NCBI RefSeq assembly: GCF_011045025.1
Contig: NZ_JAAKZX010000029.1
Coordinates: forward strand, 1-64,000
DNA: 64,000 bases
DNA from: Streptomyces ureilyticus
Lineage (GTDB): Bacteria > Actinomycetota > Actinomycetes > Streptomycetales > Streptomycetaceae
Direction: 5' to 3'
In this document: piece by piece, positions 43,529 to 52,258 of the stretch
Layout: the number at the start of each line of letters is the position of its first letter
Numbering within the stretch: position 1 is the first letter of the stretch
Position numbers and translations under genes: made by a program
The notes under the pieces: model-generated
Told to the model about the DNA's origin: nothing
The model's input: the letters and a program-made list of their open reading frames with translations, nothing else
The model's database searches: none

Positions 43529-45025
43529 ATGACGGTGATACAAGACGGCCAGGCGACCCCCGCCGTGGACGCGGCAGAGGGGGCGGAGGTCTCGTACGGT
43601 CCCGGCATCGACCCGGAGCGGCTGGCCGTCTGCCTCAGCGTGCTCGAGGAGCTCGACAAGCTGGAGGTCGACCACCCCGACGCCGTCGCCGTGCGCCGCG
43701 CCACCGCGGGCGTGTACCGCACGGTGAAGCAGCGCCGCCGCCAGGAGCGCAGGGCCGCCAAGACCGCCCACGACAAGGCGGTCACGGAGGCGACGGCGAC
43801 GGGTTCCGCCCAGCGCATCGACGACGAGACCGAAGGCATCCTGCCCTCGTCCGCCGTCGAGGCCGGACAGATCGCGGGGATACTCCAGCGCCCGCGCTCC
43901 TGCTACACCTGCAAGACCCGGTACGTCGAGGTCGACTACTTCTACCACCAGCTCTGCCAGAACTGCGCCGCCGAGAACCGGGCCCGCCGCGACGCCCGCG
44001 CGGATCTCACCGGCAAGCGCGCCCTGCTCACCGGTGGCCGCGCCAAGATCGGCATGTACATCGCGCTGCGGCTGCTGCGTGACGGTGCGCACACCACGAT
44101 CACCACACGCTTCCCGAACGACGCGATCCGCCGCTTCAAGGCCATGCCCGACAGCGACGAGTGGATCGGCCGCCTGAAGATCGTCGGTATCGACCTGCGC
44201 GACCCCGCCCAGGTGGTCGCGCTCGCCGACTCGGTCGCCGCCGCGGGCCCGCTCGACATCCTGATCAACAACGCGGCCCAGACCGTACGCCGCTCTCCGG
44301 GGGCCTACAGCGAGCTCCTCGCCGCCGAGTCCGCCCCGCTCCCGTCGGGCGAGCTGCCGCCCGCCGAGGTGATCGGCACCTTCGGCTCCGGCGCTGTGGC
44401 CGCGCTGCCGGTGGCCGGGGGCGGCGAGCTGACCGCCCAGGACGTCACGGATCTCGCGCTGGTGTCCGGCTCGGCGTCCCTGGAGCGCATCGCGGCCGGT
44501 ACGGCGATCGACGCGGGCGGTCTCGTGCCCGACCTGCACGACACCAACAGCTGGATCCAGGCTGTCGAGGAGGTCACTCCGGTCGAACTGCTCGAGGTCC
44601 AGCTCTGCAACTCCACCGCGCCGTTCATCCTCATCAGCCGCCTGCGCGCCGCGATGGCGGCCTCGGGGGCGAACCGCACGTACATCGTGAACGTGTCCGC
44701 CATGGAGGGCGTCTTCGGCCGCGGCTACAAGGGCGCCGGGCACCCGCACACCAACATGGCCAAGGCCGCGCTCAACATGCTCACGCGCACCAGCGCCCAG
44801 GAGATGTTCGAGAAGGACCGCATCCTGATGACCGCCGTCGACACCGGCTGGATCACGGATGAGCGCCCCCACCCGGACAAGATGCGCCTCGCCGACGCGG
44901 GGTTCCACGCGCCGCTCGACCTGGTCGACGGGGCGGCGAGGGTGTACGACCCGATCGTGCGGGGGGAGCAGGGCGAGGACCTGTACGGGGTGTTCTTGAA
45001 GGATTACGCGCCGGGCAAGTGGTAG
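43529..45025 (+). CDS. SDR oxidoreductase with N-terminal zinc-finger region
   Basis: A 498-residue protein. Residues 1-125 are helical and basic, then CYTCKTRYVEVDYFYHQLCQ followed by NC gives a CxxC...CxxC zinc-binding pair at about 128-149. From residue 160 an SDR Rossmann fold follows: KRALLTGGRAKIGMYIALRL, DILINNAAQTVRRSPG, then VNVSAMEGVFGRGYKGAGHP with a displaced catalytic set, and NMAKAALNMLTRTSAQEM. The usual YxxxK is replaced by HPHTNMAK, so Tyr is missing at that point. A 90-residue insert separates the halves. Substrate unknown. ATG lies 114 bases after the acyltransferase. Confidence 0.75.
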   Translation: MTVIQDGQATPAVDAAEGAEVSYGPGIDPERLAVCLSVLEELDKLEVDHPDAVAVRRATAGVYRTVKQRRRQERRAAKTAHDKAVTEATATGSAQRIDDETEGILPSSAVEAGQIAGILQRPRSCYTCKTRYVEVDYFYHQLCQNCAAENRARRDARADLTGKRALLTGGRAKIGMYIALRLLRDGAHTTITTRFPNDAIRRFKAMPDSDEWIGRLKIVGIDLRDPAQVVALADSVAAAGPLDILINNAAQTVRRSPGAYSELLAAESAPLPSGELPPAEVIGTFGSGAVAALPVAGGGELTAQDVTDLALVSGSASLERIAAGTAIDAGGLVPDLHDTNSWIQAVEEVTPVELLEVQLCNSTAPFILISRLRAAMAASGANRTYIVNVSAMEGVFGRGYKGAGHPHTNMAKAALNMLTRTSAQEMFEKDRILMTAVDTGWITDERPHPDKMRLADAGFHAPLDLVDGAARVYDPIVRGEQGEDLYGVFLKDYAPGKW

Positions 45026-45222
45026 GGCCGCCCGCCCGCCGTAATCCGGTGGCCGGTGCGGGGACCACTGTCCTACCGTGAGGGCGCCCGGTGCGATGGC
45101 AACGCGTTCTTCGTGGTTCGACTCCGTGCAGGCCCTCCGCGGGCCTGATGCCCTATGGGGGGCAATCGCGTCGCCGCCTTGATCTCGGGCACCTCGCACA
45201 CACCGTGTCGTGGTCAGCGGTG

Positions 45223-46044
45223 TCAGGACACGGTGCCGCCGGTATCCGGCGGCGCCTGTGACCGCAGGCGTTCGTGCACCGCGTACGCCCGCGGCACCGC
45301 CGCCGCCCGTACCCTCGTACCGCCGTCCACCAGTAGATCCGCCCCCGTGACCCACTCCGCCGCGTCCGAGGCCAGCCATACGACTGCTCGCGCGATGTCC
45401 TCGGGCTCGCCGATGCGGCCCAGGGGGAGTCCGGCGGCCAGTTCGTCCTCCGCCCGCTCCCAGACGAAGCGGGCCATCTCGGTGCGGATCAAGCCGGGGG
45501 AGACGGAGTTGACGCGGACCTTGGGGGCCAGCTCGCCCGCGAGCTGCTGGGTGAGGTGCAGCAGGGCGGCCTTGCTGGTGCCGTACGCGCCCACGTTGGG
45601 GCCCACATGAGCGGCGCCCTCCGTGCAGACGTTCACGACCGCCCCGCCGTGCTCGGCCATCCATGCCCGCCAGGCGCACTGCACCAGCCGTAGCGGCGCC
45701 TCGACGTTGACCGTGAACGCCTCGCGCCAGCGGTCCGTGTCGGCGTCCATGAGCGGGCCGTACGGCTCGTTCGTCGCCGCGTTGTTCACCACCACGTCGA
45801 TCCGCCCGAACTCGCGCAGCGCCAGCTCCGTCAGCGCCCGTAGATGCGCCGGTTCGGCGACCGAGCCCGCGAGCCCGACGACCCCCAGTTCCTCGGCGAC
45901 CCGGCTCACCCCGCCCGGATCACGCGCGGTCACGCACACCCGCGCGCCCGCCCTGACGAGGGCCTGAGCGACCGCCCGGCCGATCCCGCGCGACGCTCCG
46001 GTGACGATCGCGGCCTTGCCGGAGAGACCGTACGGCGAAGTCAT
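45223..46044 (-). CDS. short-chain dehydrogenase/reductase
   Basis: A 273-residue SDR. The cofactor motif is GASRGIGRAVAQALVRAGAR, NNAATNEPYGPLMDADTDRW follows, and the catalytic Tyr and Lys are in GAYGTSKAALLHL, with PGLIRTEMARFVW after it. This is FabG-like, NAD(P)-dependent and cytosolic. The N-terminal MTSPYGLSGKAAIVTGASRG is typical for such reductases. Substrate cannot be told. It is encoded alone, 45 bases from the HD-domain gene on the same strand, with no clear ribosome binding site. Confidence 0.88.
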   Translation of the reverse strand: MTSPYGLSGKAAIVTGASRGIGRAVAQALVRAGARVCVTARDPGGVSRVAEELGVVGLAGSVAEPAHLRALTELALREFGRIDVVVNNAATNEPYGPLMDADTDRWREAFTVNVEAPLRLVQCAWRAWMAEHGGAVVNVCTEGAAHVGPNVGAYGTSKAALLHLTQQLAGELAPKVRVNSVSPGLIRTEMARFVWERAEDELAAGLPLGRIGEPEDIARAVVWLASDAAEWVTGADLLVDGGTRVRAAAVPRAYAVHERLRSQAPPDTGGTVS

Positions 46045-46089
46045 CCGCGTACGGTCTCATGACGGGCCGTCAGCTACCAGAGGTGTGCC

Positions 46090-46569
46090 TCAGCGGCGGA
46101 CGGTGGCGCGCGCCGCGACCAGCTCCAGGACGGTGCGCCAGTCCTCCAGCACGCCGGCGTTCAGCCCGGCGACCTTGCCCGCCTCGTCCGCCTGTCGCAG
46201 GGACAGCACGTCGTCGTCGAACGGGCCGTCGTCCCACGGGGCGGCATGCAGGCGTACGAGACGGGCGACCCGCTCGCCGAGCAGGGCCCGCACGGCGTCC
46301 GCCGCGTGGTCCGCGTGACGGGCCTCGTCACCGGGGTACAGCAGCTGACCTATGCCGTGTACCAGGCCGGCCACCTGGAGTTCCTTGTCACTGGGATGAC
46401 CGCGCCGCAGCAGCGCGGCGGTCTGCAGTGCGTGATCGTGCAGATCGAGCGAGCTGCCGGTGGGCCCTCCGCGTGGGCGTGGTTTCGGGTGGGGGAGGGC
46501 CGGGGCGCCCCAGGCCCCCCGGCAGGCGTGCAGCAGATCCATCAGCTCATCGACACTGCGCAGCTCCAT
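46090..46569 (-). CDS. HD-domain-like protein with altered metal motif
   Basis: A 159-residue protein resembling the HD-domain oxygenase/hydrolase family (PhnZ or myo-inositol oxygenase-like). The helical layout LDLHDHALQTAALLRRGHPS, LQVAGLVHGIGQLLYPGDE, RHADHAADAVRALL, LVRLHAA is present. In relatives the second block reads HDxG; here it is HGIG, so one metal-ligand aspartate is replaced by glycine. The ATG at 46569 is chosen because GGGAGGA is six bases upstream; a longer frame starts at 46623. Function and activity are doubtful given the lost Asp. Confidence 0.65.
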   Translation of the reverse strand: MELRSVDELMDLLHACRGAWGAPALPHPKPRPRGGPTGSSLDLHDHALQTAALLRRGHPSDKELQVAGLVHGIGQLLYPGDEARHADHAADAVRALLGERVARLVRLHAAPWDDGPFDDDVLSLRQADEAGKVAGLNAGVLEDWRTVLELVAARATVRR

Positions 46570-46714
46570 GCGCCAGTCCTCCCTGCCCGCGAGAAAGGCC
46601 GTAGTCCCGCGCCAGCAGATCATGGCCAGCTTTCAACCGAACCAACAGGATCTGAATAGCGAACCGAGTGGACCTCACGGGCACACCAAGTAAGCGCGGC
46701 CTCATCGCGCGGAC

Positions 46715-47344
46715 TCAGTGACCCCGGTCTATCCACTCCTTCAGGTGCGGAGCTTCGGCACCGATCGTCGTGGAGTCGCCGTGGCCGGTGCGGACCTCCG
46801 TCTCGGGGGGCAGGGTCAGCAGCCGGTCGCGGATCGAGTCGATGATCGTCGGGAAGTGGGAGAACGAACGGCCCGTCGCACCCGGCCCGCCCTGGAAGAG
46901 TGTGTCGCCGCTGAAGACGGTGCCCAGCTGGGGGGCATGCAGGCAGACGGCGCCCGGGGCGTGACCCGGCGTGTGCAGCACGGTCAGCTCGGTGCCGGCC
47001 ACCGACAGCCGTTGCCCATCGGTCAGTTCACCGTCCGGCAGGCGGTTCGGGTGGGTCTGCTTCCACAGCGGGAGGTCGTCGGGGTGGAGGAGGATCGGGG
47101 CGCCGGTGCGGGCAGCCAGGGCCGGGGCCGCGTCGATGTGGTCGTTGTGCGCGTGCGTACAGACGACGGCCACGAGCCGGCGGTCACCGAGTGCCTCGGC
47201 TATGGCGTCGGCGTCATGGGCGGCGTCGATCACTATGGCCTCGGAGTCGTCGCCCACGATCCACACGTTGTTGTCGACGTCCCACGTACCGCCGTCCAGG
47301 CTGAACGTGCCGGACGTGACCAGGTGCTCGATACGGGCGCTCAT
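46715..47344 (-). CDS. metallo-beta-lactamase-fold hydrolase, probable S-formylmycothiol hydrolase
   Basis: A 209-residue MBL-fold enzyme. The zinc motif is CTHAHNDHIDAAP, with further ligands in HTPGHAPGAVCL, FSGDTLFQGGPGATGR and the final RTGHGDSTTIG. It is glyoxalase-II-like. The ATG overlaps the stop of the upstream mycothiol-dependent formaldehyde dehydrogenase gene (TGATG), and in actinobacteria this pair is usual: the dehydrogenase makes S-formylmycothiol and the MBL protein is thought to hydrolyse it. Cytosolic, no signal peptide. Confidence 0.85.
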   Translation of the reverse strand: MSARIEHLVTSGTFSLDGGTWDVDNNVWIVGDDSEAIVIDAAHDADAIAEALGDRRLVAVVCTHAHNDHIDAAPALAARTGAPILLHPDDLPLWKQTHPNRLPDGELTDGQRLSVAGTELTVLHTPGHAPGAVCLHAPQLGTVFSGDTLFQGGPGATGRSFSHFPTIIDSIRDRLLTLPPETEVRTGHGDSTTIGAEAPHLKEWIDRGH

Positions 47345-48432
47345 CACAGCACCACCACCGAACGCAGCACATCGCCCTGGTGCATCCGGTCGAAGGCCTG
47401 CTCCACCGCGCCCAGCTCGATCGTCTCGGTGACGAACGCCGCCAGGTCCAGACGCCCCTGCTGGTGCAGATCGACCAGCATCGGGAAGTCACGCGAGGGC
47501 AGACAGTCCCCGTACCAGGACGACTTGAGCGCCCCGCCCCGGCCGAAGACGTCCAACAGCGGCAACTCCAGCTTCATGTCCGGCGTCGGGACGCCGACCA
47601 GGACCACCGTGCCCGCCAGATCGCGGGCGTAGAACGCCTGCTTGTACGTCTCCGGGCGGCCCACCGCCTCGATGACCACGTCCGCCCCGAAGCCGCCGGT
47701 CAGTTCGCGGATGGCCTCGACCGGGTCGGTCTCCTTCGAGTTCACCGTGTGCGTGGCGCCCATCGTGCGGGCCGTGGCCAGCTTCTTGTCGTCGATGTCG
47801 ACGGCGATGATGCGCGCCGCCCCCGCCAGCTGTGCCCCGGCGATCGCCGCGTCACCCACGCCACCGCAGCCGATGACGGCCACCGAGTCGCCACGTGTCA
47901 CCGAACCGGTGTTGATGGCCGCGCCGATTCCGGCCATCACCCCGCAGCCGAGCAGACCCGCGACCGCGGGCGACACGGTCGGGTCCACCTTCGTGCACTG
48001 ACCGGCCGCGACCAGGGTCTTGTCCGCGAACGCGCCGATCCCGAGGGCGGGCGAGAGCTCCGTGCCGTCCTCCAGGGACATCTTCTGCTTGGCGTTGTGC
48101 GTGTCGAAGCAGTACCAGGGCCGCCCGCGCAGACACGCCCGGCAACGGCCGCACACCGCACGCCAGTTGAGGATCACGAAGTCGCCGGGCGCCACCTCGG
48201 TCACGCCCTCGCCGACCGACTCCACGATCCCGGCGGCCTCGTGGCCGAGCAGGAACGGATACTCGTCGCTGATACCGCCCTGCTTGTAGTGCAGGTCCGT
48301 GTGGCAGACCCCGCAGGCCTGCACCTGGACCACGGCCTCGCCCGGGCCCGGATCCGGGACCAGGATCGTACGGACCTCAACCGGCTGGTTCTTGCCGGGG
48401 GCGATGACACCCCGTACCTGCTGGGCGGCCAT
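47344..48432 (-). CDS. mscR: S-(hydroxymethyl)mycothiol dehydrogenase
   Basis: A 362-residue zinc alcohol dehydrogenase of class III type. Catalytic zinc ligands are in [16 protein letters not shown] and [15 protein letters not shown]; structural zinc cysteines are in [15 protein letters not shown]; the NAD motif is [16 protein letters not shown]. The sequence is of the mycothiol-dependent formaldehyde dehydrogenase type (MscR), also active on S-nitrosomycothiol. ATG at 48432 has AAGGAG six bases upstream; the longer frame to 48537 is not conserved-looking. It is first in an operon with the MBL hydrolase. Confidence 0.9.
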   Translation of the reverse strand: MAAQQVRGVIAPGKNQPVEVRTILVPDPGPGEAVVQVQACGVCHTDLHYKQGGISDEYPFLLGHEAAGIVESVGEGVTEVAPGDFVILNWRAVCGRCRACLRGRPWYCFDTHNAKQKMSLEDGTELSPALGIGAFADKTLVAAGQCTKVDPTVSPAVAGLLGCGVMAGIGAAINTGSVTRGDSVAVIGCGGVGDAAIAGAQLAGAARIIAVDIDDKKLATARTMGATHTVNSKETDPVEAIRELTGGFGADVVIEAVGRPETYKQAFYARDLAGTVVLVGVPTPDMKLELPLLDVFGRGGALKSSWYGDCLPSRDFPMLVDLHQQGRLDLAAFVTETIELGAVEQAFDRMHQGDVLRSVVVL

Positions 48433-48836
48433 GTCGGGCTCCTTCGCGTGAAAGTGGCGCGTTTGATCATGTTGGCACAGAGCTGGACGACTGGCTCCGT
48501 GCCTGTGGATAACCAGTGGAGAACCAAAAGAGGTCAATGTGCTTCAAGTCCGCTTTGTCGCGGAACGATTCGAAACGGTTACCTGTTGTTTTCGGCCCCA
48601 TCGAGCGGACCCCCGCTCATTTGTGTACCCTGTATCGGGCGGACAGCAAAATCGGGTGTCACCCACACCCACGGTCCGTCCTGGGACAAGCCGGTCACCA
48701 CGGCCTGCTCTCACTTGAGTTACCGGCGCCACCGCGTCCGTACTGCCTGTAATCCAGACCCGAGCGGGCCTCAGGCGACCGGTGGTAGACCGGCCCTGCA
48801 AGTCCCAAGGGTGATCCGACACATAAGGAGTGCGCG
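48433..48836. other. intergenic region between divergent genes
   Basis: About 400 bases separating mscR from a short plus-strand gene. Frames here are short and look non-coding. It should contain both promoters. I saw no repeat, RNA gene or defined operator. Confidence 0.5.
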
Positions 48837-49013
48837 GTGACACCGGAGACGAAGAACAGCGATCAGCGCCCCAAGGAACGCACGGAGCGCGACGGCAGTG
48901 GGCCCGAGGACATGCTCGGCAGCCTCGAGGTGTGGTCCAGGTCGGCGCCGATCCGCCTGGCGGGATACGAGGACGACCTCGCGGAGCCGCACATTCTGCC
49001 CAGCGTGGACTGA
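48837..49013 (+). CDS. small acidic hypothetical protein (58 residues)
   Basis: A short gene with a strong ribosome binding site (AAGGAG six bases before GTG). The product starts with a charged, disordered stretch (TPETKNSDQRPKERTERDGS), then has a more conserved-looking end EVWSRSAPIRLAGYEDDLAE followed by PHILPSVD. No cysteines, no signal peptide. The size, charged leader and defined C-terminus recall ribosomal peptide precursors or small regulators, but no maturation gene lies nearby, so this is open. Confidence 0.65.
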   Translation: MTPETKNSDQRPKERTERDGSGPEDMLGSLEVWSRSAPIRLAGYEDDLAEPHILPSVD

Positions 49014-49071
49014 GCGTTCACCGAGGGATCAGCGCGATTGCTGACGGCATGGGCGTGTCAGACTCACGCCC

Positions 49072-49554
49072 ATGCTGATCAGAGAAGCCGTGGCCGATGA
49101 CTGGCCGCGGATTTGGCCTTTCTGGCACCGGATCGTTGCCGGTGCCGAGACCTACGCCTGGGAGCCGTCCACCTCCGAGGAGGACGCACGCGGTCTGTGG
49201 ATGGCGCCGGGCAAGCGCGTGTACGTAGCCGAGGATGCCACCGGGGCGGTTGTCGGCTCGGCCTACGTCGCGCCCAACTACGGTGGGCCCGCGGGCCGAA
49301 TCGCGAACGCCGGCTTCATGGTCGATCCGGACCATACGGGGCGCGGCATCGGGCGTCGGCTTGCCGAACACGTCCTGGACGCCGCACGGGCCGCGGGTTA
49401 CCGGGGCATGGTGTTCAACGCCGTCGTGGAGACGAACCCTGCCGTGGGCCTGTGGACGTCACTTGGCTTCAGGACCCTGGGGACTGTTCCGGAGGCGTTT
49501 GAGCATCCGCGGCATGGGTTGGTGGGGTTGCACATCATGTACCGGGCGCTGTGA
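49072..49554 (+). CDS. GNAT N-acetyltransferase
   Basis: A 160-residue acetyltransferase. The acetyl-CoA loop is NAGFMVDPDHTGRGIGRRLA, followed by the helix EHVLDAARAAGYRGMVFNAV and the strand-helix NPAVGLWTSLGFRTLGTVP. Such enzymes acetylate small amines, antibiotics or proteins; the full-length match to phosphinothricin/YnaD-like members suggests a small-molecule substrate. It converges with the alpha/beta hydrolase gene. Confidence 0.88.
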   Translation: MLIREAVADDWPRIWPFWHRIVAGAETYAWEPSTSEEDARGLWMAPGKRVYVAEDATGAVVGSAYVAPNYGGPAGRIANAGFMVDPDHTGRGIGRRLAEHVLDAARAAGYRGMVFNAVVETNPAVGLWTSLGFRTLGTVPEAFEHPRHGLVGLHIMYRAL

Positions 49555-49565
49555 AGCTTCGCGTC

Positions 49566-49584
49566 CCCTCCCGCCGGTGGGAGA
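49566..49584. terminator. hairpin between convergent genes
   Basis: CTCCC (49568-49572) and GGGAG (49579-49583) flank a six-base loop between the GNAT and hydrolase stops. No T-run follows, so it is only a weak candidate. Confidence 0.3.
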
Positions 49585-49615
49585 GTGCGAGTAGTTGGGG
49601 GCGCGGGCTTCTTGG

Positions 49616-50467
49616 TCAGCCCCGGTTTCTGGCGAGGAACGTGCTGACCGTTTCTGTGAAGTGATTCGGATCGTCGAGCCATGGGAAGTGGCCGGCGTCC
49701 GGCTGTACGGCCAACTCGGCATGAGGGAACAGCTTTGCGATGGTCGTGGCCACGTGGGGGCGTGGGCCGCTGTCCAGTTCGCCGGCCAGGAGTAGGACCG
49801 GTGCGCGCAGCGCGGCGATGGCGGCGCGTGTGGTCGCTGGGGTGAAGGCGCCGGGCGAAGGGTAGATCTCGGCGGCCTTCTCGTTGCTCTGTGCCGCGTC
49901 CAGCGCTGCGTGGGCCTGAGCTGTCGCGTCCCAACGGCCGTAGAAGTACGGTGCGATGGTGTCCCAGTCGGCGTCGGTCGCGGTGCCTGCCAGGGCCGCT
50001 TCGAAGGAGTTGCGGCTGGCCGCGTACCAGGGCTCGGCCGAGCGCAGGGCGGCCGCCTCCCGGCGGTGCTCCTCGGTGAAGTCGATGCCGAGGGCGCGGG
50101 CTCGGGCGGTGATCAGCGTGAGGGTTCGTACGCGCTCGGGGTGGTCGGCCGCGTACAGCAGGGCGAGGTCGCCGGCCGCTGAGTGCGCGAGTACGTCGAT
50201 GTGGGCCAGGTCGAGATGGCGGCGCAGGGCCTCGACATCGGGGACCTGTCGGTCGCAGCGGTATGTGGCCGGGTCGGCGGGGATCGCGGAGTCGCCTGTG
50301 CCGCGGAGGTCGAGCAGGATCAGTTGTCGATGCTTTGAGAGGCCGCCGAGGTCGCCCAGGTAGGCGGAGGCGCGCATGGGGCCGCCGGGTAGGCAGAGCA
50401 GCGGTTCGCCCTCGCCCATGAGGTGGTAGGCGAGTTCGGTGCCGTCGTCGGCTGTGAAGGCAGGCAT
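49616..50467 (-). CDS. alpha/beta hydrolase, proline iminopeptidase-like
   Basis: A 283-residue serine hydrolase. The oxyanion region is LCLPGGPMRASAYLGDLGGL, DLRGTGDSAIP follows, the nucleophile elbow is AHSAAGDLALLYA, the acid is in LAGELDSGPRP and the histidine in PDAGHFPWLDDP. HGGPG-like LPGGP and GTGDS point to proline iminopeptidase-type relatives. Cytosolic. Substrate unknown; the elbow AHSAAG differs slightly from the common GxSxGG. It lies 53 bases downstream of the amidase gene on the same strand. Confidence 0.85.
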   Translation of the reverse strand: MPAFTADDGTELAYHLMGEGEPLLCLPGGPMRASAYLGDLGGLSKHRQLILLDLRGTGDSAIPADPATYRCDRQVPDVEALRRHLDLAHIDVLAHSAAGDLALLYAADHPERVRTLTLITARARALGIDFTEEHRREAAALRSAEPWYAASRNSFEAALAGTATDADWDTIAPYFYGRWDATAQAHAALDAAQSNEKAAEIYPSPGAFTPATTRAAIAALRAPVLLLAGELDSGPRPHVATTIAKLFPHAELAVQPDAGHFPWLDDPNHFTETVSTFLARNRG

Positions 50468-50519
50468 GGCGTCATCTTGATCGTCAGGAGACGGTCATAC
50501 CAAGCCGTTTGCGGTTCTT

Positions 50520-51863
50520 TTACGCCAGTGGGGCCGTGCGCCGCCACGGTCGCAGTTCCTCCAACTGCCCGGCCAGTTCCAGGAGAGCGGCCTCCGAGCC
50601 GGGGCGGCCGACCAGCTGTACGGCGCACGGGGCGCCCGATGGGAGGGTCCCGAACGGTACCGCCATCGCCGGCCAGCCCGTCAGGTTCCACGGGGGAGTC
50701 AGCGGTGAGTAGTTGGTGTTGGCCAGCAGGTTGCGTAGCCAGCCGCGCTCGTGCCAGTTCGCGGCGGCGGGTGCGCGCCGGGCGAGGGCCGGGGTCAGCA
50801 GCACATCGTGCTTCGTGAAGAACGGCTCCATGCGTGTGCGCAACTGCTCCCTGCGTGCACCTCGGCGCACCGAGCCCACGAAGCGGCGCCCGACAGCCGC
50901 GTGCACGCGCGTTCGTCGCGTGAGCTGTCGCGGGTCCAGGCCCGCCGCGTCCACCGCTGTCCCCGCCGTCCAGTGCGCGAGTGAGGTCGTGCCCAGCCAC
51001 AGGGGGTACGGCGGGTCGGCGCGCCGTACCTGATGGCCCGCCGCGGCCAGGAGTTGCGCCGCCTGACGTGCCGCGGTCGCGTAGGGGCGGCTGATCGTGA
51101 CGCCGATCAGTGGGCTGCGTACGGAGACGGCGATGGTGCGCTCGACGGGTTCGGCAGCGTGTACGGGCTCGGTGGCGGCCAGTACCGAGAACATCAGCCG
51201 GGCGTCCTCGACCGTGGTCGCCAGCGGACCGTTCTCCGACATGCCGAACCAGTCGCCGTTGCCGATGCCCGCGGGGACCGTGCCGAAGCCGGGCTTGAGG
51301 CCTATCAGGCCGCAGTTGGCGGCGGGTATCCGCAGCGAGCCCATTCCGTCGTTGCCCAGCGCGATCGGCACCATCCCGGCGGCGACCGCGGCCGCGCTGC
51401 CGCCGGAGGAGCCGCCCGCCGTGCGTGTGGTGTCCCAGGGGTTGCGGGCGGTGCCGTGCACGCCCTCCGTGGTGCCGAAGACGCAGAGTTCCGGGACGTT
51501 CGTCAGGCCCACGACGACCGCGCCTGCCGCCCGCAGCCGGGCCACCGTGACATGGTCTTGGTCGGCCGGGGTGTCCGGAGTCGCGGCGGAACCAAGGCGG
51601 GTGGACTCGCCCCGTACGGCCAGGTTGTCCTTGACGGCCAACGGCACGCCTGCCAGGGGGAGTTCTGCCAGATCGGCGCGGGCCGCCAACTCGTCGGCCT
51701 CGGCGAGTGCCGCGGCTGCGCGAAGTCGGCGGAAGGCGCCCACGCGGGCGTCGAGCAGCTCGATGCGCGCGAGGTGCTCGGCCACCACCTCATGGGGCGT
51801 GGCCCGCTTCTCGCGTACGGCTGCGGCGATCTCGGTGGCGGTCCGGCCGACCCAGTTGGTCAC
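50520..51863 (-). CDS. amidase signature enzyme
   Basis: A 447-residue amidase. The Ser-cisSer-Lys triad is visible: lysine in AGVPLAVKDNLAVRG, then GGSSGGSAAAVAAGMVPIAL and GNDGMGSLRIPAANCGLIGL. N-terminal helices (ATEIAAAVREKRATPHEVVA) fit the family. It hydrolyses a carboxamide, possibly an aryl or acyl amide; it is not in a gatCAB operon. GTG start with AGAAGGAG five bases upstream. Confidence 0.88.
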   Translation of the reverse strand: MTNWVGRTATEIAAAVREKRATPHEVVAEHLARIELLDARVGAFRRLRAAAALAEADELAARADLAELPLAGVPLAVKDNLAVRGESTRLGSAATPDTPADQDHVTVARLRAAGAVVVGLTNVPELCVFGTTEGVHGTARNPWDTTRTAGGSSGGSAAAVAAGMVPIALGNDGMGSLRIPAANCGLIGLKPGFGTVPAGIGNGDWFGMSENGPLATTVEDARLMFSVLAATEPVHAAEPVERTIAVSVRSPLIGVTISRPYATAARQAAQLLAAAGHQVRRADPPYPLWLGTTSLAHWTAGTAVDAAGLDPRQLTRRTRVHAAVGRRFVGSVRRGARREQLRTRMEPFFTKHDVLLTPALARRAPAAANWHERGWLRNLLANTNYSPLTPPWNLTGWPAMAVPFGTLPSGAPCAVQLVGRPGSEAALLELAGQLEELRPWRRTAPLA

Positions 51864-52258
51864 GGAGGCTCCTTCTGTACGGGTGACACGTGAACTTACT
51901 CACTGGTATGAGGAGCACTGTGCCCCGGCCGGGGCGCCACGTCGAGGGGTTGCGGGGAGTGGGTGACCAACTGCTGTCGAGCATGTGACCTGCGTCTACT
52001 CGGTTCTGCCGGTAGGCGGAGGGGTTGCCATGGAGGCGCGCGACGGCGGCACTTGGCAGCCTGTGGCGCCGGGGGCGTGGATTACGCGGTCGCGCGGGCC
52101 CAGTCGTATCGTGCGGTTTCGCGCTGTATCGCTGACGGGTCGTGAGCGTGTGTGACACGAATCACACGGCGGATAAGAAAATTTACCGAGTGCAATGATC
52201 GCTCCAGCGGGTTCGTCCGTACCTTCTGGCGTCAGCGCCAGTCACGCCAGGAGGATGT
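51864..52258. other. intergenic region with CRP-like site
   Basis: About 395 bases between the amidase and DUF4142 genes, transcribed away from each other. The part near 52150-52200 has a CRP-like palindrome and an AT-rich stretch (GATAAGAAAATTT) that could be a promoter. The remainder shows nothing recognisable. Confidence 0.5.
52150..52167. promoter_or_regulatory. CRP-like palindrome
   Basis: GTGTGA, six bases, TCACAC is a perfect inverted repeat and contains the classical CRP/FNR pattern TGTGA-N6-TCACA. It lies 92 bases before the DUF4142 start. Streptomyces has a CRP homologue with a similar target. Confidence 0.55.

Noticed and set aside
43427..45679. 750-codon minus-strand open frame
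   Set aside because: It is antisense to the zinc-finger SDR gene, which has a clear fold and ribosome binding site.
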